From assembly GCA_015068125.1 (NCBI GenBank), contig SVLD01000005.1:21376-85375 (forward strand): a stretch of 64,000 nt of DNA, given 5' to 3'. Every line of letters starts with the position of its first letter. Positions within the stretch are counted from its first letter, which is position 1. Shown in pieces: positions 53,088 to 62,877 of the stretch. Position numbers and translations under genes: made by a program. Under the pieces are notes generated by a model. That model had not been told where the DNA came from. It did not search any database and was given only the letters and a program-made list of their open reading frames with translations. The DNA comes from Oscillospiraceae bacterium (GTDB taxonomy: Bacteria; Bacillota; Clostridia; Oscillospirales; Oscillospiraceae).

Positions 53088-53963
53088 TTAATCTTCCTTC
53101 CTGCCAAATTGGGCAATGACTGCCCGTTCTCTGTCGTTATAATCTCTGGAGCGTTCCAGAATGGTATACCCTTTTGTTGTCAGGATCTGACAAACCGCAT
53201 CCCCCTGCCCCGTGCCGAACTCAAAGCAGAGATATCCGCCGGGTTTCAGGGCCGCGGTGTAATTCTCCACGATACAGCGATAGAAATCCAGGCCGTCAGT
53301 GCCGCCATGGAGCGCCAGGTGCGGCTCATAGTCCTTTACGCTGGTGGGAAGCTGGATCATTTCCTCTGTAGTGATATAAGGGGGATTGGAAACAATCAAA
53401 TCAAATTTACCTAAAAATACCGCCGGTATTCCCAGCGCATCCGACTGAACACAGGATACGCGTCCGGTCAGATGATTCAAAACCGTATTTTTCTTCGCTA
53501 CTGCCAGGGCTTCCTGGGAGATATCCGCCAGTGTGACCCGGGCGTTGGGAACGCGGCTGGCAATCGCAAGGCCAATGCAGCCTGATCCGGTGCAAAGGTC
53601 CAGAATCCGGGGATCGCCGTCCAAGGCCGATGCCCGATCTATGGCCAGCTTCGCCACGGCGCAGGTGTCATCTCTGGGGATTAGAACATTAGCGTCCACA
53701 TACAGCTGCAGGCCGTAGAACTCCCACTGACCCAGGATATATGCCAGGGGCTCTCCGCTGAGCAGCCGATCGACTCCGGCCTCTACGGTTTCACAGACGG
53801 CTTCAGAAGCGTACTGCTCGCCGTCGGCAAGGAGCTGCGCCTGGTTCTTACCGGAAACGTGGCAGATCAGGTTTCGTGCCATGAAGCCGGCGGTTTCTTT
53901 GTCCTCAGTTTTCAGCAGTGCCCGGCGTGCGTCCAAATAAAGCTGGGAATACTTCTTTACCAA
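53088..53963 (-). CDS. prmC: Release factor glutamine methyltransferase PrmC
   Basis: PrmC methylates the GGQ Gln of peptide-chain release factors. The 291-residue protein has a helical N-terminal domain, the family stretch [31 protein letters not shown] (PR-[E/D]-[D/T] variant), SAM motif [14 protein letters not shown] and catalytic NPPY ([11 protein letters not shown]). The start is a TTG at 53963 that overlaps the DUF1385 gene's stop by 7 bases; no ATG/GTG occurs before the conserved region. In many Clostridia DUF1385 and prmC precede prfA; prfA is not present here, and recA follows instead. Confidence 0.93.
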   Translation of the reverse strand: MVKKYSQLYLDARRALLKTEDKETAGFMARNLICHVSGKNQAQLLADGEQYASEAVCETVEAGVDRLLSGEPLAYILGQWEFYGLQLYVDANVLIPRDDTCAVAKLAIDRASALDGDPRILDLCTGSGCIGLAIASRVPNARVTLADISQEALAVAKKNTVLNHLTGRVSCVQSDALGIPAVFLGKFDLIVSNPPYITTEEMIQLPTSVKDYEPHLALHGGTDGLDFYRCIVENYTAALKPGGYLCFEFGTGQGDAVCQILTTKGYTILERSRDYNDRERAVIAQFGRKED

Positions 53964-54964
53964 CGGTCTGTCCCCTCTTCTTCCGGCAGGACTGCCTGCA
54001 AGGAGGCAATGCCCACTTCAATCATGGAATCATCGGGCTCATTGGTGGTAAAATTCTGAAACCACATACCAGGGGCGGACAGTGCCCGGGTGAATGCATT
54101 GTCGTGGCGTCCAACCAGGCGGTTTATCTCATAAGTAACGGACACCACCAAAGGCAGCAGGAGCAGCTTAAAGAGGATCATAATCAGCCGGTACAGGAAC
54201 TGCCCTCGCATAGCGTTCAGCGCCGGGATCAGCGCCAGCAGGGCCGAGGATGCCACGGAAAAGACCAGAATGGAAATGACCATGACGATCAGCAGAAAAC
54301 TGGTGCCGCACCGGGGGTGCAGACGGGTTTGCTTCCGGACATTCTCCACAGTCAGAGGCAAGCCGGCTTCATAGCAGCGGATGGTTTTATGCTCCGCGCC
54401 ATGGTAGGCAAATACCCGGCGCATTTCTTTCATTCGGGATACAAGGAGCATATAGCCCACAAAAATCAGGATCCGGACGATACCTTCCACCAGGTTCAGC
54501 AGGACTGTGCTGTGAATAACACCGTCCAGCAGGCTGCTGGCGATCATAGGCAGGACAAAGAACAGTCCGATGGACATGGCCAGACCGAGAAATACGGAAA
54601 AGCCGATGATGGCTTTCTGGAACTTCTCATTGCCCAGCTTCTTTTCCAGCCATTGATCAAATTTGGAGGATTCTTCTTCCTCCATCCCCTCCTCCGGGGT
54701 CAGGTCAGCTGAGCGCATCAACGCCTTTACGCCCACAACCTGGGAATCAAAGAAATTTACCGCGCCGCGGATAAAGGGCCATGTGGCAAAAGAACCCTTC
54801 TTCCGCTTTTTTCTGGGGGTGGTTTCAACCTCCAGACCGTCTGCGGTTCGCACGACAATGGCATCCTTTTCAGGACCACGCATCATAATACCTTCGATCA
54901 GTGCCTGACCGCCGATCATGGTTTTAAACTTCTCGCAGCAGGGCTGCGTTTCTTTCTTGCTCAT
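53957..54964 (-). CDS. DUF1385 membrane protein (YqhQ-like)
   Basis: The 335-residue protein belongs to the DUF1385/YqhQ family, whose role is unknown. It has the N-terminal signature IGGQALIEGIMMRGP, the motif YHGAEHKTIRCYEAG with conserved His and Glu, and HPRCGTSFLL. About five membrane helices lie between residues 118 and 275. GGAAAGGA precedes the ATG. The DUF1385-prmC link is conserved in Clostridia. Confidence 0.93.
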   Translation of the reverse strand: MSKKETQPCCEKFKTMIGGQALIEGIMMRGPEKDAIVVRTADGLEVETTPRKKRKKGSFATWPFIRGAVNFFDSQVVGVKALMRSADLTPEEGMEEEESSKFDQWLEKKLGNEKFQKAIIGFSVFLGLAMSIGLFFVLPMIASSLLDGVIHSTVLLNLVEGIVRILIFVGYMLLVSRMKEMRRVFAYHGAEHKTIRCYEAGLPLTVENVRKQTRLHPRCGTSFLLIVMVISILVFSVASSALLALIPALNAMRGQFLYRLIMILFKLLLLPLVVSVTYEINRLVGRHDNAFTRALSAPGMWFQNFTTNEPDDSMIEVGIASLQAVLPEEEGTDRW

Positions 54965-54977
54965 ACTAGTTCCTTTC

Positions 54978-56387
54978 CTATTGGGAGATCGGCAACGATA
55001 CGGTTACCAATGTGCCGCCCCCCGGGGCATTTTCCAAAATCAAATCGCCGCCGTGCATGGCAACGATCTCGTCACAGACCGCAAGACCGATACCGGTTCC
55101 ACGGGCTTTGGAACTGCCCTTATAAAATTTGCGTTTGACCAGGGAAAGCTCGTCCTCGGGGATGCCCGGGCCAAAGTCCCGGATCTGCACCACTAGGCGA
55201 CCCTGTTGTCGGCGGATGGATGCTTCGATCCTGCCGCCTTCGCCGCCATGCTTGGCAGCGTTGTCCAATATATTCAGGAAAACCTGCCGCAATCTTTCGG
55301 GATCGCAGGTGATTTCCGGAATTTCTTCGTCATCATCCAGGTATTCCAGCTGGATATTCTCCTGCTTCAGACGGCTGGAATACATATAAACAATATCTTC
55401 AAACTCGCCCCGGAGGTCAGCCTGGCACATGTTCAGCGTCATGCGGCCGTCCTGGATGCGGTTAAAGTCCAGCAGACTTACTACCATTTCCGTCAAACGC
55501 CGGGCTTCCCGCTGGATGATGGTCATGCCCCTGCGGGTATCTGCGTCCATATTTTCATCGGAAAGCAGGGTCTCGCTCCAGCCGGTAATGGCGGTCAGGG
55601 GTGTACGGAGCTCATGGGACAGAGAGGAAATAAATTCCCGCTGCATGACCTCGTTTTGGTTGATCTGAGTGGACATTTCGTTGATGGCGGAGGCCAATTC
55701 TCCGATCTCATCGTTGTATTTTGTCTGGATCTGAATGCCGTAAGTGCCATTGGCGATCTTATGGGCTTTTTTGGTGATCTGCCGAACCGGAACAAGGATG
55801 GTGCGGATATAGTAACCGCTGCTGAGCAGAACCACCAGCATCACAAGTGCCAGAATGGTAATGGAATAAAGAAACACTTTTAGAATCTGCCAGTCCAGCA
55901 GACGGGTGGATGTGACATAGCGCAGCACACCGATGACCTGGCCGTTGCTGTAAATGATAGGGCTGGATACCGCGATGATCCGCTCGCCGGTCCACTCGTC
56001 CTTGCCAATAAAGGGCTGGGGCGCTCGGGTGTCCATGGCAAGCTGGATATCCGAGGTGACAGGGGCTTGTCCGGTCCAGTTGCCATAAGAGGATGCCACC
56101 AACCGGCCGGACGCGCTGATGAACTGAAGCTCGATCTTGTTTCGGTCCTCAAAGGTTTTCGCGTAGTTGATACAGGACTGATAGTAGGTACTATAGTCCA
56201 AGTTGCCGTAGTCGGCGAAAAAATCCGTGGTAGTCTCCGCCCGGTAGCGAAGATCCGCCTGGACGCTGGTATGATAATAAGCAGAAAAGACCGCGGTGAC
56301 GATAATCACGCAGAGCATGCCCAGAGCAAAAACCACCATGACGGTATTCAGAATCCAACGCTTATGCAAGCCGCCGATGCGTTTCAC
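54978..56387 (-). CDS. Sensor histidine kinase
   Basis: The 469-residue kinase has an N-terminal membrane helix (about residues 11-38), an extracytoplasmic sensing domain of about 130 residues, a second helix (about 173-195) and a HAMP domain. It also has the dimerisation/phosphoacceptor helix with SSLSHELRTPLTAI (His258) and an HATPase_c domain (N box NILDNAAKH, G1 DFGPGIP, G2 GTGIGL). The architecture is that of PhoR/ResE-type kinases. GTG at 56387 is preferred (GAGGGG 6 bases upstream); TTG at 56393 abuts that site. It pairs with the response regulator just upstream. The signal is unknown. Confidence 0.93.
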   Translation of the reverse strand: MKRIGGLHKRWILNTVMVVFALGMLCVIIVTAVFSAYYHTSVQADLRYRAETTTDFFADYGNLDYSTYYQSCINYAKTFEDRNKIELQFISASGRLVASSYGNWTGQAPVTSDIQLAMDTRAPQPFIGKDEWTGERIIAVSSPIIYSNGQVIGVLRYVTSTRLLDWQILKVFLYSITILALVMLVVLLSSGYYIRTILVPVRQITKKAHKIANGTYGIQIQTKYNDEIGELASAINEMSTQINQNEVMQREFISSLSHELRTPLTAITGWSETLLSDENMDADTRRGMTIIQREARRLTEMVVSLLDFNRIQDGRMTLNMCQADLRGEFEDIVYMYSSRLKQENIQLEYLDDDEEIPEITCDPERLRQVFLNILDNAAKHGGEGGRIEASIRRQQGRLVVQIRDFGPGIPEDELSLVKRKFYKGSSKARGTGIGLAVCDEIVAMHGGDLILENAPGGGTLVTVSLPISQ

Positions 56388-56414
56388 GGGCAACCCCTCA
56401 CTTTCGTCGGAGGA

Positions 56415-57101
56415 TCAGATCCCCCACTTATAGCCAAAGCCCCAGACAGTGGTGATATAGGTGGGGCTGGTGGCATCGTCTTCGATCTTGATGCGAAGGC
56501 GGCGGATGTTGACATCCACGATCTTCAGCTCGCCGTCATAATCTCGACCCCATACGGCATCCAGGATGTCTTCCCGGGACAGGGCTCTGCCGGGATTCTG
56601 CATGAACAGCTTCAGAATGGAGTACTCCACCTGGGTCAGCTTGATGCGGCTTCCGTTCTTTTCCAGGGTATGGTTGCGGGTGTTCATAACGAAGGGTCCC
56701 TGGCTAAGCATCTCAGAATTGGCGGTGTTGTCACCACCGATCCGACGGAACAGTGCGTCAATGCGGGCGGTTAGCTCGGCGGGAGAAAAGGGCTTGGTCA
56801 CATAATCGTCAGCGCCGGTCATCAGGCCGGTAACCTTGTCCATTTCCTGGGTTCTGGCAGTGAGCATGATCACGCCGATCTGCTTACTGGTTGCCCGGAT
56901 ACGCCGGCAGACCTCGAAACCGTCAATGTCCGGCAGCATAATATCCAGAATCGCCACGCCGATGTCCGGGGTTTCCCGGAGCTTATCCAAAGCCTCCTGG
57001 CCGGTGCCGGCCTCAATGACCTCGTAGCCCGCTCTGCGGAGGTTAATGACCACAAAGCTGCGAATATTGATTTCGTCCTCCAGAATCAACACTTTTTTCA
57101 T
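56415..57101 (-). CDS. OmpR/PhoB-family response regulator
   Basis: The 228-residue protein has a receiver domain (acidic pocket EDE, phosphoacceptor Asp53 in ILDIMLPD, Thr in MLTART, Lys in VTKPF) and a winged-helix DNA-binding domain (RIKLTQVEYSILKLFMQNPGRALSREDIL, VDVNIRRLRIKIE, TVWGFGYKW). AGAGGGA precedes the ATG. It lies 12 bases after the lipoprotein gene and 27 bases before the histidine kinase. Confidence 0.95.
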   Translation of the reverse strand: MKKVLILEDEINIRSFVVINLRRAGYEVIEAGTGQEALDKLRETPDIGVAILDIMLPDIDGFEVCRRIRATSKQIGVIMLTARTQEMDKVTGLMTGADDYVTKPFSPAELTARIDALFRRIGGDNTANSEMLSQGPFVMNTRNHTLEKNGSRIKLTQVEYSILKLFMQNPGRALSREDILDAVWGRDYDGELKIVDVNIRRLRIKIEDDATSPTYITTVWGFGYKWGI

Positions 57102-57113
57102 ATCGAATCCCTC

Positions 57114-58433
57114 TTATGTTTCACCATTGTTCCAATCCTGCACGATCAGGTGGAAATTATTGATCAGTCCCTCACGGCTCATACCGTAGGTAGCGGAAGC
57201 CACTTCCAGTTCCGCCGCATAAACGACGGTATCTGTTCTCAGGACGACAAATCGGTTTTGTTCGGTTGCCTGCTCTTCCCGTTTGGAGCCGGTCAGCACA
57301 TGGATGGTAAGCAGTTTTTGAGAAGCAGTAAAATCTTCATCCCAAAGGTACATCTCATAGCTGCTGCCCTTCTGCACAAATGCCGTCCGCAAGGCTAGGT
57401 CGTTTCGTAGCTGCAGATACCAGCCGCCGACAAAATTATGGTAGGTATATTGCTTGTCTGCCTCCCGGCCGTCACTGCACATGGCATACCAGCGCACAAT
57501 GTGCTGCCGCTGCTCCTGGATGGTATCTTCGGGCAGGCGGCTGTCGATCAAGTGAGGCAGCTCCAGTGTTCCGTCGCCGTCGATATCATCTGCAAACACA
57601 TAGTAGCTGCGCAGGGTCTGGATGCTGGTGCCGGTTTCGTTGGAGAATGTCACATTCCGAAACACACCGCGAACCTCTGCGTACACATCCGTTATGATGG
57701 CGTCATTGCCGGCGTCGCTGGCAACATAAACCGCAGGCAAGCCATCGTGAAGACGGCTGACCATAATGCGCATGATGTTTTCTGCAGGGCGGGACATACT
57801 GGCCTGGGCTGTGCGCTCCAGAACGCCGTTTTCCAGGTTATAGAGCTCTGCTACGCCGTTGTGAGTTTCCGCTTCGCCCTGCCGCAGAAGAAGCAGTTCC
57901 TTCTTGCTGTCAATGTCCATATCCGTGCAGACAAAGTTTGTATAGGTGGTTTTCAGGATCTCCTCAAACTGACCGTTTCGCAGAGAATAGACGGACACCG
58001 ACCGGGCAACCTGGTCGCTGATCTGACGACCGACGATGATCTCAAGGCCGCCCTCCTTATCCATGTCCACATATTCCACCTGCTGAAAGCTGGAACCGGT
58101 ACTTTTGATGTTTCCCAGCAAGGTGTAGTCATCCTCAGTTCTCGAAAAAACGAAGATCTGCAACGGATTGTCCGCGCTGCCCTTGGCAAACAGCAGATAT
58201 TCCTCCTGCCCATCGCCGTCCAGATCTGCCATCTGGACAGTCTGCTGGTACTCGCCGGATATGGGGGCGCTGTATTCCAGGCCCTCCATGACCTTATCAA
58301 TCTCGTTCTGGAGATTGGTATAAGATTCTGAACGCTTGGGCAGACAGTACAGGTCGTTGACCGAGGTCATGTTGCAGCCGCTGAGAAGAAAAACCGCTGC
58401 AATCAGCAAGAATATGAAATTGCGATATCTCAC
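57114..58433 (-). CDS. Lipoprotein with FG-GAP/VCBS-like repeats
   Basis: The 439-residue protein has a lipobox (LLSGC, Cys20), so it is anchored to the outer face of the membrane. The body contains calcium-loop-like repeats (MADLDGDGQEEYLLF, YVDMDKEGGLEIIVG, DMDIDSKKELLLL, ADDIDGDGTLELPHL), as in FG-GAP/VCBS beta-propellers. The start is a GTG at 58433 with GGAAGG about 10 bases upstream. It heads the unit that continues into the response regulator and histidine kinase, so it may feed the sensor. I know no characterised homologue. Confidence 0.85.
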   Translation of the reverse strand: MRYRNFIFLLIAAVFLLSGCNMTSVNDLYCLPKRSESYTNLQNEIDKVMEGLEYSAPISGEYQQTVQMADLDGDGQEEYLLFAKGSADNPLQIFVFSRTEDDYTLLGNIKSTGSSFQQVEYVDMDKEGGLEIIVGRQISDQVARSVSVYSLRNGQFEEILKTTYTNFVCTDMDIDSKKELLLLRQGEAETHNGVAELYNLENGVLERTAQASMSRPAENIMRIMVSRLHDGLPAVYVASDAGNDAIITDVYAEVRGVFRNVTFSNETGTSIQTLRSYYVFADDIDGDGTLELPHLIDSRLPEDTIQEQRQHIVRWYAMCSDGREADKQYTYHNFVGGWYLQLRNDLALRTAFVQKGSSYEMYLWDEDFTASQKLLTIHVLTGSKREEQATEQNRFVVLRTDTVVYAAELEVASATYGMSREGLINNFHLIVQDWNNGET

Positions 58434-58457
58434 AGCGTATCATCCTTCCAAACAAGT

Positions 58458-58486
58458 ATTATAGCACATATATGGGAAAAAGGAAA
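58458..58486 (-). promoter_or_regulatory. Possible promoter of the lipoprotein-to-pgsA unit
   Basis: On the minus strand a TATAAT -10 (58463-58458) has only a weak -35 (TTTCCT, 58486-58481) at 17 bp. It lies in the 54-base gap after dnaE. Confidence 0.4.
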
Positions 58487-58487
58487 G

Positions 58488-61400
58488 TTATTTCAGCACA
58501 ACATTTGCTTCTCCCAGCAGATTTTTCAGTTCCGCCAGCATTCTGGTGTCCAACGCAGCGGTAGTGCCACGCATTTTGCGGGTATCGGCAAAGAACACCT
58601 TGACGGTACTGTTGCCGGGGAACATGTTGATAATGGCGCGAACCTTGCCGTACCGGGGATCACTCTCCCCTTTCAGCTGCAGATACAGCGTGCCTTCAAG
58701 AACCTTGTTTTCAACAGGTTCGTTGGGCTGGGGCGGTTCGTTGGCAAAGTCGGAGATGGGACGTGCGCGGTTGATGACGATCTGGGGTTCCTTTTCATCT
58801 CGAATGGACAGCCTGCCGGTGATAACCACGGCACTGTTTTCCCGCAGATAACCGCCAAATTGGTTCAAAACATTGGAAAAAGCCAACATTTCGATAGAAG
58901 CGGTATCATCCTCCACGGTGACATAGGCCATCATGGAATTGTTCCGGGTGGTCTTCATCTTCACATTCTGAACAATACCGGCCACGCTGACGATGCTGTC
59001 ATCCCGGTAATGGCTTTCCTCATCCATCAGCTTCGCCATGGGCACAACATGGGTTCCCTTCAGGTACTGGCGATAATCGTCCATGGGGTGTCCGGACAGG
59101 TAGATGCCGGTAGTTTCCTTTTCCATGGACATAAGATCCGCCTTACTCATTTCCGCCAATTTCGGAATGGGCATGGCGCTGACTGCTTCGTCATCGGCCT
59201 CCAGCATACCGAACAGTCCCATCTGGCCTTCCAGATTCTTCTTCCGGGAGGACGCAACGCTGTCCATCATGCTCTCATATACTGCCAGCAGCTCACTGCG
59301 GTGGTTGCCGAAGCAGTCCATAGCGCCGCACTTAATGAGGTTCTCCACAGCGCGTTTATTCAACTCACCTTCCCCCATTCTCTGGAGGAAGTCTTCCAGG
59401 GAGCGGAAAGGACCGTCTGCATTTCGCTTTGCTGCAACAGAGCGAATCAGTCCCCTGCCCACATTCTTGACAGCGCCCATACCGAAGCGGATGCAGTCGC
59501 CCTCAACGGTAAAGGGATCGTCGGAATGGTTGATATCCGGGGGCAGAACGGGGATTCCCAGTTCCTTACACTCGGCAATATAGCCGGAGATCTTGGTTGC
59601 GGAATCCAGCACAGAGGTCATCAGCGCCGCCATGTACTGCCGGGGATAGTGGCACTTGAGATAAGCTGTCTGATAAGAAACAACGGCGTAGCAGACAGCG
59701 TGTGCCTTGTTAAAGGCATAGTTGGCGAAGTCAACGATCTCGTCATAGATAGACTGCGCCACAGATTCGGGGATATTATGACCGATACAGCCGGTGATCC
59801 CCTGCTTTTCATCGCCGTAGACGAAGACTTTTCGCTCAGACTCGATGACCTTCATCTTCTTTTTTGAGATAGCACGGCGGATGTTGTCCGCCTGACCCAT
59901 GGTATAGCCGCCCAGGGAACGGAAGATCTCAATCACTTGCTCCTGGTAGACGATACAGCCATAGGTAACCCGCAGAATGGGCTCCAGTAAGGGCGTCTTA
60001 TAGGTGATCTTTCGGTGATCCAGCTTATTGGCGATAAAGGTAGGGATGGAATCCATGGGACCCGGACGGTAAAGCGCCACAATAGCCGTCATGTCTTCGA
60101 TGGAGGTGGGCTTCATATTGACGCAGACACCGGTGATACCGGCAGATTCCAGCTGGAATACGCCCTGGGTCTTGCCCTCCGCCAGCATGGCAAAGGTAGC
60201 GGGATCATCATCGGGCACGGTATCAATATTGAAATCCGGCTCCAATTTGCGGATCTCCCGCTGGGCATCCTCAATAACGGTGAGGTTGCGAAGTCCCAGG
60301 AAGTCCATTTTCAGCAGACCCAGCTCTTCGATGGTGGTCATGGTGTACTGGGTGACGATGGTATCCTCGTTCCGGGACAGAGGTACATAGGTACACACCG
60401 GCTCGGCGGTGATAACAACGCCGGCGGCATGGGTAGAGGTGTTTCTTGGCATACCCTCCAGGCTGCGGGCGGTATCGATGAGCTGACGTACCCGAGGATC
60501 TTCATCATACATGGCTTTCAGCTGGGGAGAAGTTTTCAATGCTTCATCCAGAGTGATGTGCAGGGTGTTGGGCACCAGTTTTGCAACCACGTCGGTCTCC
60601 GCGTAGGTAAAGTTCAGGGCGCGGCCCACATCCCGGATAGCGCCCCGGGCAGCCATAGTACCGAAGGTAGCAATCTGGGCGACATGATCCTTACCATACT
60701 TTTCCGTGACATAGTCGATGACCTCGCCACGGCGTTCCTGGCAGAAGTCCGTATCAAAGTCCGGCATACTGACACGCTCGGGATTCAGGAAACGCTCGAA
60801 AATCAGGGCGTACTTCATGGGATCCACTTCGGTGATATGCAGGCAGTATGCCACGATGGACGCAGCGCCTGAGCCACGGCCGGGGCCAACGGGAATGCCG
60901 GCTTCCTTGGCATAGCGGATGAAATCCCATACGATCAGGTAGTAGTTGGTATAGCCCATGCCACTGATAACGCTGATCTCGTACTCCAGGCGGTCTTTAT
61001 ATTCCTGAGGAGGATTGGCGTAGCGCTGGGCAAAGCCGTCATAGCAGAGCTTGCGGAAGTATTCCTCGTTAGTATAGCCTGCCGGCACCGGGAAGGCCGG
61101 TAAGTGATACTGATTGAAAACAAACTCTACATTGCACATATCGGCAATTTTTATGGTGTTTTCAAAAGCTTCGTCGCAATTGGGGAATAACCGGCGGAGT
61201 TCTTCCTCGCTCTTGAGGTAGAATTCCTCGGTTTCAAATTTCATGCGGTTGGGCTCGTCCACAGTCCGGCCGGTCTGCACGCACAGCAGGACATCCTGCA
61301 TTTCGGCATCCTCTTTGCGCAGATAGTGGGCGTCATTGGTAACCACCAGGGGCAAACCGGTTTCCCGGCTCAGACGCAGAATGCCCTGGTTTACAGGGGT

Positions 61401-61946
61401 CTGGGCATCAATACCGTGATCCTGGAGCTCCAGATAGAAACGGTCTTCGCCAAAAATATCAGCCAGCTTCAGAGCGTATGCCTTTGCGCCCTCGTAATTC
61501 TCCTCCAGCAAAAACTGGGGGATGGGGCCGCCCAGGCAGGCAGACAGTGCGATCAAGCCCTCGTGGTACTGCTCCAACATGGCAAGATCCACTCTTGGCT
61601 TGCCGTAGAAACCGTTGGTGAAGGCTTCGGACACCAGCATACAGAGGCTTTCGTAGCCCTTATTATTCTCACAGAGCAGAACAAGGTGGTAAGGATCATC
61701 GTCAATCTTATGGACACGGTCGGCAATGGTCCGGCGGGTCAGGTAAACCTCACAGCCGATAATGGGCTTGATACCGGCGGCTTTTGCGGCCTTATAGAAA
61801 TCAATACAGCCGTACATAACGCCGTGGTCGGTGATGGCAATAGCATCCTGGCCAATCTCCTTGACCCGATCCATCATCTTGCTGATACGGCAAGCGCCGT
61901 CCAGAAGGCTGTATTCGGTATGGACATGCAGATGTACAAAGCTCAT
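58488..61946 (-). CDS. dnaE: DNA polymerase III alpha subunit DnaE
   Basis: DnaE synthesises DNA at the replication fork. The 1152-residue protein starts with the PHP domain (HLHVHTEYSLLDG, AITDHGVMYG) and has the catalytic Asp motif PDFDTDF (about residues 393-399), VGPGRGSGAASIVAY and VIEIFRSLGGYTMGQAD. It also has helix-hairpin-helix region elements, an OB-fold domain (SIVSVAGIVQNVKMK, about residue 990 on) and the C-terminal tail. Length fits DnaE1-type enzymes. No intein is present. It overlaps whiA by 4 bases (ATGA). Confidence 0.98.
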   Translation of the reverse strand: MSFVHLHVHTEYSLLDGACRISKMMDRVKEIGQDAIAITDHGVMYGCIDFYKAAKAAGIKPIIGCEVYLTRRTIADRVHKIDDDPYHLVLLCENNKGYESLCMLVSEAFTNGFYGKPRVDLAMLEQYHEGLIALSACLGGPIPQFLLEENYEGAKAYALKLADIFGEDRFYLELQDHGIDAQTPVNQGILRLSRETGLPLVVTNDAHYLRKEDAEMQDVLLCVQTGRTVDEPNRMKFETEEFYLKSEEELRRLFPNCDEAFENTIKIADMCNVEFVFNQYHLPAFPVPAGYTNEEYFRKLCYDGFAQRYANPPQEYKDRLEYEISVISGMGYTNYYLIVWDFIRYAKEAGIPVGPGRGSGAASIVAYCLHITEVDPMKYALIFERFLNPERVSMPDFDTDFCQERRGEVIDYVTEKYGKDHVAQIATFGTMAARGAIRDVGRALNFTYAETDVVAKLVPNTLHITLDEALKTSPQLKAMYDEDPRVRQLIDTARSLEGMPRNTSTHAAGVVITAEPVCTYVPLSRNEDTIVTQYTMTTIEELGLLKMDFLGLRNLTVIEDAQREIRKLEPDFNIDTVPDDDPATFAMLAEGKTQGVFQLESAGITGVCVNMKPTSIEDMTAIVALYRPGPMDSIPTFIANKLDHRKITYKTPLLEPILRVTYGCIVYQEQVIEIFRSLGGYTMGQADNIRRAISKKKMKVIESERKVFVYGDEKQGITGCIGHNIPESVAQSIYDEIVDFANYAFNKAHAVCYAVVSYQTAYLKCHYPRQYMAALMTSVLDSATKISGYIAECKELGIPVLPPDINHSDDPFTVEGDCIRFGMGAVKNVGRGLIRSVAAKRNADGPFRSLEDFLQRMGEGELNKRAVENLIKCGAMDCFGNHRSELLAVYESMMDSVASSRKKNLEGQMGLFGMLEADDEAVSAMPIPKLAEMSKADLMSMEKETTGIYLSGHPMDDYRQYLKGTHVVPMAKLMDEESHYRDDSIVSVAGIVQNVKMKTTRNNSMMAYVTVEDDTASIEMLAFSNVLNQFGGYLRENSAVVITGRLSIRDEKEPQIVINRARPISDFANEPPQPNEPVENKVLEGTLYLQLKGESDPRYGKVRAIINMFPGNSTVKVFFADTRKMRGTTAALDTRMLAELKNLLGEANVVLK

Positions 61947-62857
61947 TTCACAGCCTCCTTTGCATTTTCTACCAGCTTTTTCAGCCGATGATTCATAGCG
62001 GGTTTGCTGATTGGCGGTTCTATGGATGCGGCAAGCTCCGTTAAGGATGCTTCCGGGTGCTGTTCCCTGGCCACAGCGGCCTGCTGCAGCTTTTGGGGCA
62101 GGCTTTCCAGCAGTCCCAGTTCCCGCAACGTGCGGATGGCGGAAAGCTGCTCCTGGGCAGCCTCAACAACCTTGGAAGTATTGGCGTCGTCGCAGTTGCA
62201 GCGCCGGTTTACTTTATTGTTCAGCTCTTTTTCCAGGCGGGCTTCCATAATGCCCATGGCAGCCACAGGCGCGCCCAGAAAGGTGAGAAAATCGGAGATC
62301 TGTTCGCTCTGTTTCAGATAAAGCACCTGTCCCCCACCCCGACTGGCGGATTTCATGGGAAAACCCATGATTTCCTGGGTAAGGGCGAAGGTTTCCCGGG
62401 ATACGCTGTGATGGCTGGTGGCGATTTCCAAATGATAGCCCTTGTTGGGGTCTGTCACGCTGCCGCCGGCCAGGAATGCGCCACGGATGAAGGCAGTCTT
62501 GCAGCAGTCTTCCTCAACCACCGGCAGATTCACATGCAGGGACAAGGTATCCTTGGGGTCAAAGCCGAAAATGGTCATGATCTCCGTGAGTTTATCCGGA
62601 TCGTTGATCTGGAAAACCAACTTGCCCGGGGCTTCAATGCTGGGAAAAAGGTCGAAATTGACATTAAAGGCGCGCTTGAACAGCCGGGGCAAAATGGACG
62701 CAAACTCCCGGCTTTCTGTTATGATGCGGATACCGTCTGCGCCAAAGCTGTTGCAAAACAGCAGAATGCCGAAGCACTGGGCAAGGCAGCAGCATTGCTT
62801 TTGCGGAATCGCCCGGCATATTTCTGCCTTGGCAGCGCCGGAAAAGGAGATGGCCAT
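61943..62857 (-). CDS. whiA: DNA-binding protein WhiA
   Basis: WhiA is a LAGLIDADG-homing-endonuclease-derived DNA-binding protein that affects cell division in Firmicutes and sporulation in Actinobacteria. The 304-residue protein has the N-terminal domain (CCCLAQCFGILLFCNSFG), the LAGLIDADG-like stretch AFIRGAFLAGGSVTDPNKGYHLEI and the C-terminal helix-turn-helix (PEASLTELAASIEPPISKPAMNHRLKKL). AAAGGAGG lies 6 bases before the ATG. It follows murB directly; the rapZ and yvcK genes that often lie between are absent. Confidence 0.96.
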   Translation of the reverse strand: MAISFSGAAKAEICRAIPQKQCCCLAQCFGILLFCNSFGADGIRIITESREFASILPRLFKRAFNVNFDLFPSIEAPGKLVFQINDPDKLTEIMTIFGFDPKDTLSLHVNLPVVEEDCCKTAFIRGAFLAGGSVTDPNKGYHLEIATSHHSVSRETFALTQEIMGFPMKSASRGGGQVLYLKQSEQISDFLTFLGAPVAAMGIMEARLEKELNNKVNRRCNCDDANTSKVVEAAQEQLSAIRTLRELGLLESLPQKLQQAAVAREQHPEASLTELAASIEPPISKPAMNHRLKKLVENAKEAVK

Positions 62858-62877
62858 GTCAGGCCTCCTTTCGCAAA

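Noticed and set aside
51892..53091. 399-codon plus-strand frame opposite recA
   Set aside because: It is an antisense shadow of recA codon usage, has no ribosome site or family motif, and spans unrelated gene boundaries.
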